Positions 11,498-24,333 of a DNA stretch of 64,000 nt are shown here, piece after piece (the first letter of the stretch is position 1; every line of letters starts with the position of its first letter). Origin of the DNA: Anisus vortex (taxonomy: Eukaryota > Mollusca > Gastropoda > Planorbidae); NCBI GenBank assembly GCA_949126835.1, contig OX421499.1:3237553-3301552 (forward strand). The letters run 5' to 3'. A program made the position numbers and the translations under genes. Below the pieces are notes generated by a model. It saw only the letters and a program-made list of their open reading frames with translations. It made no database searches and was not told the DNA's origin.

Positions 11498-12225
11498 AAA
11501 ACAACCGAGCATTAAATTTTTTTCTCCATTCTGTACACAAATCTCTGAAAAAGATGGCACTGTGAACACTGTGATTCGGTGCCAAGACCTATATAAAAAC
11601 GCTAAAGTTTCGCTGCCACGTATAAATAATTATTTTGAACAAAGACAAAAGCTTAAACATATGTCTGTGTATTTTATATCGAACACTCACTCGAGATATA
11701 GTCTATGTCATTGGCAAAGCATGATTTTTTAATTATTTTTTTTTGCAGTGTAGGCGTTGGTTTAGTTCAGATTTGGGAAATGACAGTAGTGGCAATGGGG
11801 ATGTGTCGTTGGAAATTTTATTAGTCCTTTTATGGTTAGCAGAAGAAGATGATACAATGTAAGAGACTTGAATAATTAAATGTTCTAATTTGTATAGATG
11901 ACGATTGGTTCGACTTTTGATACTAAATATGGGTTCAAACTGGACAGTGATGCGAAAACAAGACTCATTATGTCTCTAAGCCTCTCCTGTCCAAGCCTAC
12001 CACACCTACTCGCCCAGTGAACCTTGTTATACCCAGCATTGCAGCCAAAGGTTGGGAGCAAACCCCCAGCAGACGGCTTGAAGGGACTGCCAATGAGGTT
12101 AAGGCGAAGTCTCACACTCCCTGTCAGAGGAAGGTTCCAACTGGGGAACAGTGATGGAGCATAAGAAAACGGACATACACGCAACCATAAGCTTTCCAAT
12201 ACTAAACAATAACATGTTTTCATAA

Positions 12226-12306
12226 TTAACCCTTACAGTCCCGGGCGCATATATAGCGGAACTGAAGGCAGCATAGATAGAAGTAGGTCGGTACGGGAAG
12301 GGTTAA
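12226..12306 (+). mobile_element. 81-bp TTAA mini-element, copy 4
   Basis: Full-length copy with one substitution (GCGCATATATAG for GCGCGTATATAG). Confidence 0.88.
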
Positions 12307-13999
12307 CCAATTATTGTTGTTCACTTTTAGTGGCAATTGTGTTTTTTTTTGTTGATGTTAATAAGCAATGTTCATCTGGCTCTCTTTGGCCTAAGCTGAC
12401 ATGAGTAGCCCTATTGGCTCAACTCAGCAAAAGTCTTCCTATGGTCGTTTTTTATACAGTTCCTAGCATTTTTAAAAACATATATCAGAAGGCCCCTATT
12501 TATAACCTACTCTGGCAACCCATTCCACGCCAACATGCCTGAACGTCAACAAAATACAAATTGAAAAGAAGAAAACTTAAATGAATTAAGGTTTGACAAG
12601 ACTACTCTGTCACCTTGTGGCGAGCTTGTTGAAGAGTTGGGCGATTCGTTACTCGCGGCGAGCTTGTTGAAGTGTTGTCGATTTGTCACTTGCCGCTTGT
12701 ACAAATATTAACATCATAAGAGTGATGAGCAAGCGTGAAATATTTCTAAATAATGATCTTCCATTTGAAAAGAAATATCTTTTTTCTAACACGTTCCGTG
12801 GATTTTTATTTGTTTTTTCTCTCTCTGTCTCTCTTTCTTTTCTAAAATCTCTTGTTCGTTCCGTTTTCTTTTTTTACGTTGTACGTTTTTTCTTTTCTCC
12901 CGGAACCATTCTCTCTCGTACACAGTAACAAAACAATAACATAATATCGTTTCTGCTTTCTCGTAGCTTTTGAGTCGAGAAAAAAAAAATCCGGGACGCG
13001 TGGCCGACAATGACCCGTTTGTTGAGGCATTGTCCGGAACTGACCTGTCCACTTCAATGAGCCCTTCTTCCACCCACCCCTCCACCGCCACAAGCCCCCC
13101 TTGCCCCCAACCCCCTTCAAATCGCGTGTCCGAATCTTAAGGGAAGGGTGGAAGAATGGAAAGGGAGGTTGCGGGAGGGGGGGGGGACGGCGCGGCTGTT
13201 CAGATCCGCTCCATCAAAGCTTACAGCTGGCTGACCACTGGACAATGCGGTGTGTGGGGGAGAGGAGAGGCGGGATATGACACGTTACACTGTCAACACG
13301 ATCCCACACTGTTTAAAAGACGAAAAAAAAAACAAACCCGTCCACACAATAACTGTTGCTAAAGGGGTTGGGTGTTGGCCTACTTTCGGCCATTGCTTCC
13401 AACCTTTGTTTTTACTCTTTTTACTTCTGGCTTTTGAATTGTTAGTGTCTTGTCTGGGGTTTTGTTTGGGTCCTTTTCTTGTTGAGGTCAGAGCGAAGGG
13501 GAGGCAACAACGACTTCTTCCATCCCTAACCTGTATAAAACTGTCTTTGAATGGACATCTAAATTACTGACCATCCACCCACTGGACCTTTCTTCTGAAA
13601 TGAATTTTTTTTAAAATTACTACAACACGAAACAACTACCCGAATTTTCGTGACCTCTGACATTTTACCGTAAGCCCTCTTTTTTTTTTGGTGGTCTATA
13701 TTTTGGAAGCAGTAATTCTAAAAGACAGTTTTTAAAATAAAAGTAAGGAAAGTCTCTTATTGAGATGCAATAATCTTCTTTATATATTATAATGCATCAG
13801 ATAAGATAAGTATGTTGGTTAAAGTGTCAGTTATGACCAGTTTCAAGGTTCGCAGCATACTAGAGGATTATGATGCCAGTGCGCTGTCCAGTCACTCTTT
13901 TATTAATGTCAAAAGTCCATAAAAAATGTGGAGGACTAGGTTGTGGGGGGCACTTTTCAAACGCTGCATAACGAATCCTTGTCGATGTTGTTTTTAATT

Positions 14000-14080
14000 A
14001 TTTTTGTTACTTGGATTTGAACCGTTACCATTGAAATAGTAACGGAATGCTATTCCACCGCGCTACCCGTAGACCACCGT
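14000..14080 (-). repeat. tRNA-like remnant (SINE head)
   Basis: The minus strand reads TACGGGTAGCGCGGTGGAAT and GTAACGGTTCAAATCCAAG, resembling boxes A and B of a tRNA promoter. No paired acceptor stem. Confidence 0.35.
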
Positions 14081-14464
14081 ATGAAATAATTAGATGCATA
14101 TTATTCTTGTATAGGTCTAATGTTAATGCTAACTAATGGTAGCATTTATTTTGATGTTCTAATTACATTTGTAAAATTCTCTCTTTAAAAAGCCTAATGT
14201 TTTGTTTGATTTTTTAATTACTTCTTCATCAATATGTGGACTCCGTGAAAATGTATCATTTATTATTACTCCTAAGTACTTTGCATTGTTAGTTAGGTTA
14301 GTCCCTTAACATGTAGTCTGTAATTATTTGTTTCATTTTCTTCAATACCCTTAGCAGTTGGCACTTTTCTGGGTGAAAAGATATACTCCAGTTAGATTCC
14401 CATTTTTTGTAATTCATCTAGGTGTTTTTTTTTTGTTTTGGAAAGATTTCAATATCTTTTTCTG

Positions 14465-14757
14465 TCTTAATTTGTTCTATAAATTATAAAATCACCTGTA
14501 AATAACCTTAATTTGTTCTATAAATTATACAATCACCTGTAAATAACCTTAATTTGTTCTATAAATTATACAATCACCTGTAAATAACCTTAATTTGTTC
14601 TATAAATTATACAATCACCTGTAAATAACCTTAATTTGTTCTATAAATTATACAATCACCTGTAAATAACCTTAATTTGTTCTATAAATTATACAATCAC
14701 CTGTAAATAACCTTAATTTGTTCTATAAATTATACAATCACCTGTAAATATCCTTAA
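14465..14757. repeat. 41-bp minisatellite
   Basis: About seven near-identical units beginning CCTTAATTTGTTCTATAAAT and ending CACCTGTAAATAA (starts 14506, 14547 and so on). Unrelated to the 41-bp array at 4660. Confidence 0.93.
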
Positions 14758-15907
14758 TTTTCTTCCTGTGTTGATGCAATTGGGTAGCCTAAGTCATTAA
14801 TATAAAATTTGTTTATAAGGCTAATTATGTGCCTTTAGATTGACTTTGTTTTTTTTCTTCCTGCAATGTGGTTGGCAGAGGATTAAATTATAAAAGAAAA
14901 TCATTCAACAATTTCCCCAGAAATACAACTTGTAGTTCGAAGCAAGGTTTTACAGTAAAAAAAATGTCCAAGATAACCACAGTGTCCAAACGCCGTGTAA
15001 AAGCGTGCCGGCCACAGACCTTTCTTTCTCCTTTCTTCACGTTCTTCTTTCCACAAAAAGGTGGACAAGGTCAGCTTATTATGAGTGGACTTTACCCCAT
15101 CAGTGGCTATCATTTTTCAGTTAATTTTCACGGCCACCAAAATTGGCCTCTTGTTGTTGTTTTTTTCTATAAAGTAGTACGCAGGTCATCTTGTTTAGAG
15201 GTCAGCTCCTGACTTCTGCTCTGGGGATGGACTTATGGCTCAAGCTGGACACGGGTCTTTTACAACGAATGGTTGTAGTTGTATCTGTCTAGCGCCCCCC
15301 CCCCCCCCACCTTTTCCCGAATAGCTATTGTTGTTTAAAACATTCAATTTTTTTTCCTTTTTCAAATTCATATTTAGGAGAGGAGGAGGCGGGGGGGGGG
15401 GGGGGGAATAAGGGGGAAGCCAATAAGGCCCAAATGTTGACGTTAACCAGGTGGTTGACAAAAATTGTAAGGCAAAATAACTTTCTTTTTTTTTTCTGAA
15501 ATCAATTATAGACTCTAATAGTTTCTAGTGCCAAAAGGTCGTATAAAAAAATACTTTTAATAAAATTCCCGCCAAAAAAACAACAACAACATACTGCTCC
15601 ATCAAGGGAATCATTTCATAAAAAAAGGGGGGGGGGATTAGTGAAGAGTGAGGATTGGATTTATATATCCACATATTGATATTGATGACACCTACTAAAA
15701 CAAACACACAGCTGGAAATATTGTTCGTTATGGCCCTAGTCTTTTAGTGACATTTTCACACAATTTTTTTTGCCATGGCACAATTGTAGTAATGACAAAT
15801 GTTTTTTAGACATCGGTCAATCTGACCTTTGGCAGTCCTTGTAAACAAAACAACAAACCTTCACCCCCCCCCCCCTCCGCCCCATTTTTCTTCTTTCTTG
15901 TTCAGAC
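14758..15907. other. Spacer with C and G homopolymer runs
   Basis: Runs at 15295-15310, 15390-15406, 15627-15636 and 15864-15876. A 114-codon plus ORF at 14868-15212 has no recognisable domain. Confidence 0.5.
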
Positions 15908-15915
15908 ATCTAGAC

Positions 15916-16115
15916 TTGGGGTCGGCAACCTACGGCAAGCGTGCCAGACTTGGCAAGCAGCAGAGCGATTTTCAATGGCACGCAGAAGTCTCCCAAAATG
16001 ATAAATCAAGTCTCTTCTACTATAAAAGAGTATGATGACTTTATGGCTGTTGGCGCGTTGAATGAATTAAAAATCCTACTTTGGCACACTGTTATCAAAA
16101 GGTTGCCGACCCCTG
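15916..16115 (+). mobile_element. hAT-type MITE (GGTCGGCAACCT family)
   Basis: 200 bp. Starts TTGGGGTCGGCAACCT (first two bases mutated) and ends AGGTTGCCGACCCCTG; flanked by ATCTAGAC (15908-15915) and GTCTAGAC (16116-16123). Body has TTTCAATGGCACGCAGAAG and CCTACTTTGGCACACTGTTA. Confidence 0.87.
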
Positions 16116-16634
16116 GTCTAGACCGTTGCGCAATAAAATCTTAGTTCACGAAATTTGTTTGACGTTTTCTTTTCTTTTTTCTTTTTTTTGCCATTGCATG
16201 TAACAACTGGATTGTGTGGCCAATACAATTTCCAATTGTCTTTACTTTCGACCTTTTAACGCCAGGATCTTCCGTCCAAACCCGGAAAAAAATCTAGTTT
16301 CCAACACCGAGACACCCTGGAAAAGGTGATAATCCCTTCCTCTAGACCAGGGGTCGGCAACCTCATGCACGCGTGCCAAACGTGGCACGCAGAGCAATTT
16401 TCAGTGGCACACCAGGGAGACCTCCCAGAATGAGATTTTTCAAAGTAAACTATAACATGAAAATCTAGCTGTATGTCGAGTGTTAAAGTTCAGGAAAGTT
16501 GGTGTGTAAAGATCTCGCGATCTGTGATTGAATCTATTGTTAAAATATTGATTTACTAGCAATTCAAGTATCTTCTACGGAATATAGTAATCTGCTGTTT
16601 CACACATTGTTCGTTACCTCAGACGAGGTTAAGT

Positions 16635-16825
16635 CAGTGCCGTTGCTAGGAATTTGGGGGCTCTGGGGCTTGGCCTCTTTAGGGGCCCCTGCATTTTGAC
16701 ATTCGACATTATGACATGAGAAGAAAAACATTCGGACACTCCTTTGGGGGCCCCCCTGAAGTAGGGGCCCGGGGGGACTTTCGAATTTGGACCCCCCCCC
16801 TCCCCCTCCCCTAGTTACGCCACTG
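16635..16825 (+). mobile_element. MITE with CAGTGCCGTTGCTAGG / CTAGTTACGCCACTG ends
   Basis: 191 bp, flanked by GGTTAAGT (16627-16634) and GGATAAGT (16826-16833), seven of eight bases identical, as for hAT. GC-rich interior with C and G runs; inserted in the hAT remnant. Confidence 0.78.
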
Positions 16826-16841
16826 GGATAAGTCTTGGATA

Positions 16842-17145
16842 ACTGACTGTTGAAGCCGATGTTTCTGAATGACATAGAAACACATTTCAATGAGTTGAAC
16901 TTGAGTCAAACAGAACTTGAACTCTTAGACCGCTCAAATGCATATTAGCTATTATATAATGAAGCAATTCAAATTTTATACATTTAAAAAAGGCATCAAA
17001 ATGTGTTAATTTGCGAAAACGTCTGTAAGGAAGCTGCTTAGGAAAGTCATCTGATGTTCCCAACTGCAAGGCATTCACTCTGGTGTCCGCTTTAGGTTTA
17101 ACTCACATGTGTGAACAGATTTTATCGCACATGAAAGGTGTTTTA
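16842..17145 (+). pseudogene. hAT transposase C-terminal remnant
   Basis: One frame near 17053-17146 reads DVPNCKAFTLVSALGLTHMC then EQILSHMKGVLSI, resembling the C-terminal dimerisation block of hAT transposases (TYxCEQxFSxMK). Stops and frameshifts occur upstream. The same block is at 54994-55150. Confidence 0.5.
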
Positions 17146-17381
17146 AGCATAGGTTAAAAAGGTCACCCAGAAGTAACCAAATATGTACCCGATATTAAAC
17201 AATAAGCGCATAGCATTCAAGGACAAGGCGTTAACCGATAGGCCTACCGTACATGTTAATTACAATCAAAAGAGTTTGTATGCTTTACTTCTTTAATTCA
17301 GCATAAATAGTCTATAATCACTTCTAAAAAGAGGTTTATTCGGTTTATTATTTTAGATAAATATATGATGCTTATATTATA

Positions 17382-17384
<3 letters not shown>

Positions 17385-17437
<53 letters not shown>

Positions 17438-17440
17438 ATG
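17385..17440. repeat. TA microsatellite
   Basis: Long TA run with one TTT interruption, inside the hAT-associated region. Confidence 0.92.
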
Positions 17441-17889
17441 TAATAGTTGAAATTGTTTTTAAAAATATTCTCAAATTACTTAAACAATTAATGTAGGGAA
17501 TGTTTATTTACAACTGTTTAATGTAAAGTAATATTATACCTTTAATTACTAGTTGAAATTTATATATTATATTATAATGCTAGATTTATATAAGGAAATA
17601 ATAATTAATAAGTAATATTATAGTTGTTTGGTATCACTATAGAGTCAAATGTGGAAACTTTAATTAAAGGGAGGTAATTAACCCATTTTTATTTGCAGTG
17701 GTATTTTTAATTGTTTTCTATTTTCCTTTTTTTTTAAATAAATAAGTGGCTTACAATTATCTAATTTTACAATGCTAAAATTATTTTTTAAAATAGTTGA
17801 AAATTATATAAATATTATACGAGTGAAAAAATTTATATGTACATTTTAAAACTTGAAACACTACATTATCTACCCACTTTGTATGATCA

Positions 17890-20800
17890 CAAGGTATATG
17901 CATACCGATTTACTATAATTGTTATCCAAAAATCGTCCAAGCTACGGCTCATCACCAAAACTTACACAAAGGAGGAACAAGGATGTAAGAATCCGGACGC
18001 ACCTCCTACTGGAAAAAAAAAAAGAATATATATATAAGGCTGACTACTCTGGCTTCTCTGCACAAATTGTGAGATGTATAAGTAGGTACTCAAAACTGAT
18101 TTTAATTTTTCAAGATATTGAGAATTTTTTATGTTTAATAAATAGACAAAATGATTCTAAGAACTTGGATACCAATTTTAGGACTGTATGTTAATTTTTA
18201 AGAAAGTTATGAAATTTTGAAATTTTACAAGTGGGATACCTTTTGCCACCTTACAAAGTCCAATTTTTAGAAGTCATTATCTCAAAAAGTATATTGGCTA
18301 TGGCTAAGTTACTTTGTTTACAAACACAAAAGTTTGTAGAGAAGATACCCAATTTTTTTCGTGAATATGGGGCATTTGAAAAATATACAAATATCGATGT
18401 AAAAATAATTTTTCATACTTTTTATAGTTTTTTTCAAGGGAGACAAAAAACGCAAATCTGACCTATTTTTAAAAAATCCCTAAAAATTACCTAATTTTAG
18501 TAGAAACTTATGTTATATATCAAATTGAAGGTAATTCAATGCTCTATAGAGACATACTAAATTGGCACTGTTTCAAATTATCAAAATTTAATTATTTTGA
18601 TTTAAACAAAGTGTTCTAGCAAAAATTTTCGTTTTTTATCCATTTATAAATATTCGCCAAAATTTAACGAATCTTTGTAAATGTACAAATGTTACATCAA
18701 TTTGAAGTTCATTTAAAGTACACAACTTTTATAGTAAAAAATGTTCTAATATGTACTGTATAAGTAGTTATACGGACAAAGATTGTCAATTATGTACTTG
18801 AAAGTAAAACAAACAAAAGCAGTTTTGATATAGTGTAAGACTCGAGCATTAAACATTAAATAAGGCAAGTTAGTACAATATTTAATAATACACATTTTAA
18901 GGTAACAGTTATACGTGTTTTATTTTAAAGAGAAAGTTTTCAAATGTTTATTAAAGGTTTAAAATAACAACCATTGACTATTGTTTAGGTTAAGACCATT
19001 TATCCTATTGATAGTAGTAACAATAATAAGAATAATCAGTTATATTCCATAACTAAAAACAAAATATATTATTACAATATAAACTTAAAACTGTTCATTA
19101 TATTACTTGTACATTTGATTTGATTTGGTTTCTCTATTTTTTTACATTGGTATAAAGTATAAATACCTATATCTAATGGTCCTTAACACTAACCAAGAAC
19201 GCCTATCACAAGCATTATATTCTAAGCTGTAGTTTTTTGTATAGATAAATATTTAAAGAATCACATTTTTAGTTTCACTATTGATATTTCGATAACAGAT
19301 TAATTGTTCAGTAGTTTATGGTGATATTGTGCATTATTTGAGACTTAGCCCCGTTCGTTCATTATTGCACTTCACCCACCCCCGCACTTTATACTAGTTG
19401 TGTTCGCTGTCCACCAATCTTTCCTACTTTTCACTATTTGCCACCCCCACTACGCTACTAGTAATAATACATTTTTAGCTCATACACTTTTATTTTAATT
19501 ATACATTAACAAGTATGAAACATATCTCTTATTTCGACCTAATTTTAACTTTCATCTATTAGTAGTTCGCAAAAATATATTTGTTTTAATATCAGAACAA
19601 TCCGTCTTTTCGACCTCTTGCCGTGCACGTTTCGCCCTTACCCCCCCCCCCCCCACACACACACATATAAAGTGGTACGATTCTACCCTATGTTCCCCTC
19701 CCAAACCCTCCTATTTTGTTTTTTTTGGTCCAGATCAGAATACAGAGGGTAGGCCTATATGTATATAGGCCACGAAGTTGGCAATGCAGTAAAATCTATG
19801 ATTTTATTGGCAGGCTGTTGATGAATGAATTAGTATAAACGCATGAAAATTTATACATAAAATGTATTAGCCTATATAAAGTCACTTTATTGACCCCCTT
19901 CCCTCCCACATTTCAACAACTGTACATCTGTTCAATAACCCAGTTTTCTGTATTTTGTTGACATAATTAATATACGACCCCCTATGTAGTCTATTCGATT
20001 ATGACTGATTGTAATTAGACTTTTTCCTAGGCAATACATAGAATTTCACAAACATAATAAATATATATAATAACCGTCAATAAACGTTTAACAAATCGGG
20101 GGTATACAATAAACTTTTAATTTCATGCTAGATCTGATAATCTTATTAGAATTATTATTATTAGGTCTACGCATGACAAACCATTATTCAATAAATGTTT
20201 AAAAAGTGACTTAGCCCTACCGATGAATTATTAAACATATGCCATGGAAGAAATATTCTTCAAGTGCAGATATAATAATAGTATTGTATTATTTTAAAGA
20301 GTAAAATATGTCTTTTATTACCCACATTAGACTTGTCGGTGTAGGCCTCATAGCTAATGCATTTTGTAGGCCTTATGAGTGTAGACTAGACAATATTTTG
20401 TACATTTATGTGCTGAAAATAGCTTCGCTTCCACAAAAACTAAATAAAATACTGTCTGGTTCTATTTAACTGTTATTATAAGTGTGTAAAACTACTTAAT
20501 TATATACTTAATTCGTTTAATTATTAATATTTTCCATAGCTTCGCTAGTCCACCAAAGGTCAAATTTACTATTGTTTACATTGACAACAGATTGAAGATA
20601 CCTTTTGCATGTCAAATTGCATATTATAATATTATTTCCTGGAAATAAAAAGTATCAGTTCAATATCTTTAGCATATCTACTTTAAAATAAATGTAATTT
20701 TAGTTTATTTTATGACAAGAAAAAAATTAGGCTTATCCTTAAACTTAATAGGGGTTTGGAGACTCGAAAACAAGTGATTTTAAGTGGTAAATCTAAAACA

Positions 20801-21349
20801 ATTTTATTAAAATTAAATAAATATAATAACATATACATACATTTTTTAACATAAAATTAATTTTATATTATTAATCTATGATATTGAATAGTTTTACTTA
20901 ACTACTAAAGTGATAAAATCCGATACGGCGCCTTTATTGGTAACGACCCTTCAAATAGCGGGGATCGCGGCAGACATGTTTTTACGGCAGTAAAATACTA
21001 TTTCATAGGGTTTATCTTGCGCGTTAGGCAAAATGTGCCATTATATATAGACTAATAATTCTTTCATATTTTTACAGGAAAATGGACCAGCTTTTTGATA
21101 ATGTTGATAAAAAATCTTAAAAATGATTTTTTCTTAAAAAATAAACTATTTTTCTTAGATAATTTAAATATTAAAAATCTTTGACATAAACAATCAATTT
21201 TAAATACATATGGTGATAAAGGCCATTTATTCATGTACAATCGAGTGAAAAAATTATCTTTCTATCATGAATGGCACTTTTTGCCTAGACGATTTAGTAC
21301 AAGAGGTGTCGAAAACTTAAAGTCGCGCAAAAAATGGAAGCCAGTTTTG
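17890..21349. other. Long AT-rich stretch inside the hAT-associated region
   Basis: About 3.5 kb with only short frames and no sequence family recognised, except 18030-18110, which recurs inverted at 49200-49270. Confidence 0.5.
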
Positions 21350-21745
21350 AGTACCTAGTATAAGGTCTAGAATAACCCAGATACTGCGTTTACTTCTCGG
21401 CTTTCTGGCTTGGATCAAAGTTGGATCAGAGTGTCGGGCAAGTTCGCAGTTGGGACAATACACCCGGTAGCGGTATGTAAGACTAGGAGCTTGCCCCGTT
21501 TTCTCGCACTTGCTCTCATCCATGATCGGTCTGGACCCTGGACCACAGCTGCTCTGTACTCGGCTCTCACACTTGACATAAGAGTAATTGTGCAGAGGGC
21601 GGAACTAGCTGATCCACGACTGATGACCAGCCTTTCGGGGCATGAAGTCAGTATGGGTATTAGTGAAGCTGCCGATATCATGCGACATTTGAACACGGAG
21701 GGGCAAGGAGTTGGAAAGAGCTCAAAGTGTCTCCTAATGGAAACA
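21350..21745. other. GC-richer conserved island of unknown function
   Basis: A 400-bp stretch clearly richer in G+C than the flanking 3 kb. Sequence near 21375-21445 recurs inverted at 49128-49190. Both strands have ORFs of 68-114 codons, one with a CPNCELARH stretch on the minus strand, but no family is recognised. It probably belongs to the surrounding element. Confidence 0.4.
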
Positions 21746-21984
21746 TTTTTTTAAACAGGGGCTAGAATTAAATCTTGACAACTAAAGTAATATTTTAGAC
21801 ATAAACAATTAAATATTAAATGTGAAAGTTCAGTAATGAAATTATGCTTTTTCTATTAATGCAAAAAGAAAAAAAAATATAATATAAAACTCTTAACGGT
21901 TTTCTCTATAAAGTTCTTTTTCTTTTGACCTTGGTCTTGCTACGGTGCTTAATAAATTGTCTTATAAAAATAAAAAAAATAAAA

Positions 21985-22166
21985 ATAATAGTGTGCCAGA
22001 GAATAATTTTTATTTTATTCAGCGTGCCAAAATTCTAGTCAACATGCGCCACCAATCAATTTCTTGTATAAAAGACTTGAATCGCATTTTGGGGGGTATT
22101 CCGCGTGCCACTGAAATTCACTCTGCGTGCCAACTGCGGCACGCGTTTCGTAGGTTGCCGACCCTG
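21985..22166 (-). mobile_element. hAT-type MITE (GGTCGGCAACCT family), truncated
   Basis: The minus strand begins CAGGGTCGGCAACCTACG and carries GTGCCGCAGTTGGCACGCAG and TTTCAGTGGCACGCGG. Its other terminus is missing. Confidence 0.72.
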
Positions 22167-23006
22167 GCACTATTGACCATGTCGAAAAATCACTGGAGGC
22201 CATTGAAACGGGTCATGAAATAAACGGCAGTCTTGATAGTGTTTAGAAAAATCTTTATTTTCTCAAATGATAAAAACATAATTTTGTAAATCGTCGGTGC
22301 GTGACCAGGCCTCACCTCTTAGCCTACAAAATTTGATAAGAGTGGAGAGGAGGGGATTGGGGGGGGGGGGGCGGGTAGATGATAATGGGACGAGGCGTGG
22401 AAGGGGGGGGTGAAGGTGGAGACTGGGGGGTGGAATATAGAGATCGGGTTACAATACGCGCCCCGCTCGCTCAGATTGTGTCTCCTCCACCCCCCACACA
22501 CCCAAGTCCCTCCTACCACTCATCCTCCCCGCCAAAGTCTGTCAGCAGCCAACCTGTATTGTGTTCAGGCGTGATTTTCCAAGAAGAAAGAACAGAAAAC
22601 TAAAGAACATAGCGGTGTTGACATTTGCATCACCTGTCTTGGGGCGCCCCCTCTGCGGTATCAACTGGGCCAGCCGCCCTCCACTCCCGGCACTCCACTG
22701 GAGAAGGAACGTGGATTAGGTGTGTGTGTGTGTGTTAGTGTAACGACGACGGTGCGTGTGTGTGTGTATATGTGTGTATCAGTGTGTGAGAGAGTTGATA
22801 CACCATCATACTACTTTCACCAGTGGCGACGAAACAGCAGGGTGGGATGAGGGAGGGGTAACTGGCAATGCACGCATAGAATGACAAGGTCCAAGAGAGA
22901 AGTCAAGAAGTCGGACCGTGGGGGAGTGAGGTTGGGGGGGGCGGGAGGGGGTGGGCGGGCGTCATTAGTTCAATATCGAAATGCTTTTACCTTTTCCCCT
23001 TTCCCC
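22167..23006. other. Spacer
   Basis: G-rich blocks (22350-22430, 22930-22960) and a TG run (22718-22770). No gene seen. Confidence 0.5.
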
Positions 23007-23252
23007 AATAGGGGCAGCGCGTTCTGCTGGCGTGCTGAAGGTTCGAATCCTTGCACAGGATAGGATTTTTTTCCCGGGTCTGGAGGGTCTGCCTGAGTCT
23101 ACCCAGCTCTAATCTTAGTTGGGATAAAGTAGAGGCGGTTGTGCATACTGCTGGCCACACAATCACCTAGGATGCCGTGGCCATAGAAACTGGTGAAATC
23201 TGCTTCACTGGCCCTATGGATCAATTTGGCTCGACGGGATACTATCTTTTAC
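23007..23252 (+). mobile_element. tRNA-derived SINE
   Basis: Near full length. Box A is slightly shortened (GGGGCAGCGCGTTCTGCTGG), box B is AGGTTCGAATCCTTGC, and body and tail match the family. Confidence 0.83.
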
Positions 23253-23439
23253 TTTTCCCAATCTATCGATAATTTCATGGTTGACTCTTGAATGGAATCT
23301 TTACTCCGATAAAAGCAAAGTATAAGAACGGATTTGAACCTTGCACTCTTAGGAACCACAGTACAGCTCTATAAGACGCACCACTTCCGTCTTGCTGCTG
23401 AAACTCAACGTCGTTACCTGAGCCGTGTATGTAACTATA

Positions 23440-23545
23440 GTGTCGGACCGATTTGATCCAGTGGACATGTGAAGCAGCGTTCACGCGTTTCTGTGGCCAC
23501 GGCATACAAGGAGATTGTGTGGCCAGCACACCGTGTACGTATGAA
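23440..23545 (-). mobile_element. tRNA-SINE tail fragment
   Basis: Tail and part of the body on the minus strand (GAAGCAGCGTTCACGCGTTT, TGTGGCCAGCACACC). It ends abruptly at an unrelated tract. Confidence 0.65.
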
Positions 23546-23734
23546 TATGTATGTATATTAACTCTTTTAGGGTGGGACTTGACAAAAGTTGACATGTGGA
23601 GGGCTTCTAGCAACAGTGTTGTCGACGAATATCGCATAGCCATTCATTTGTGAGTCAGGTCGCTAGCAGAGAGTTGAAGCTTTCATTTGGAACCGGTTTA
23701 ATGCGCATGCGCACTGTTGACTGTGGTCTAGATA

Positions 23735-23966
23735 CAGGGGTCGGCAACCTATGGCACGCTTGCCAGACTTGGCACACATAGCAATTTTCAATGGCACGCG
23801 AAAGACCCGCCCCCCCCCCCCACACACACACACATAAAAAGGAAATTTAAATTTCTACTACAATAAATTGATTGGTGGAGCAGGTTGACTTTTAGAGAGA
23901 TGGCGCGCTGAATGAATTAGAAATCCTACTTTGGCACACTATTATCAAAAGGTTGCCGATGCCTTG
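23735..23966 (+). mobile_element. hAT-type MITE (GGTCGGCAACCT family)
   Basis: 232 bp from CAGGGGTCGGCAACCTATGG to AGGTTGCCGATGCCTTG, flanked by TCTAGATA (23727-23734) and TCTAGAAA (23967-23974). A C-run/CA tract has expanded inside. Confidence 0.88.
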
Positions 23967-24074
23967 TCTAGAAAGCTGCCTAGCATACTTTATTCATTAT
24001 TATTTAGGCTAGCTAAATGTTAATAATGTATAGAGTAAAATGATTTTTTTATTGTGTAAACTGACTTTCGCTCA

Positions 24075-24330
24075 TGTAAGTAAAGTATCCCGTCGGACCA
24101 AATTTATCCACAGAGCTGGTAAAACAGCATCCACAAGTTTCTGCGGCCACGGCATACTAGGGTTTGTGTGGCCATCACAATGCCCATCCCGCTTTTACTT
24201 TACCCAAATAAAGTCAGGTACACATCAGAGCTGAATTGTCTCAGGGACGCCATCGAGACCCGGGAACACTAAGATTCGTAACCAGGGCCTTCGGTATGCC
24301 AGTCGAACGCCACCGTACCCATTGGCTCTT
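24075..24330 (-). mobile_element. tRNA-derived SINE
   Basis: Near full length on the minus strand, head adjoining the 21-bp minisatellite at 24334. Boxes are partly decayed (AGATTCGTAACCAGGGC). Confidence 0.82.
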
Positions 24331-24333
24331 ATA

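Larger units (their letters stand above)
11498..14464. other. Spacer
   Basis: Besides the listed TTAA element and tRNA-like remnant, 11885-12223 has a 112-codon minus ORF with no recognised family. 12780-13200 is pyrimidine/G-rich low complexity. Confidence 0.45.
16348..21985 (+). mobile_element. Degenerate larger hAT element, transposase remnant and AT-rich interior
   Basis: The left end CAGGGGTCGGCAACCTCATG follows CTCTAGAC. A degraded transposase C-terminus lies at about 16842-17145, and sequence at 17430-17890 and 21770-21985 matches in order the 2-kb copy at 54378-56397. The extra 17890-21770 is an insertion here or a deletion there. A separate MITE (16635) is nested inside. The right terminus is obscured by an inverted MITE piece at 21985-22166, so the extent is inferred. 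Confidence 0.5.

Noticed and set aside
11885..12223. 112-residue minus-strand ORF as a gene
   Set aside because: No recognised domain and no splice or start support; possibly part of an old repeat.
14465..14757. Regular repeats that might suggest a CRISPR array
   Set aside because: Units are contiguous with no unique spacers and the genome is eukaryotic.
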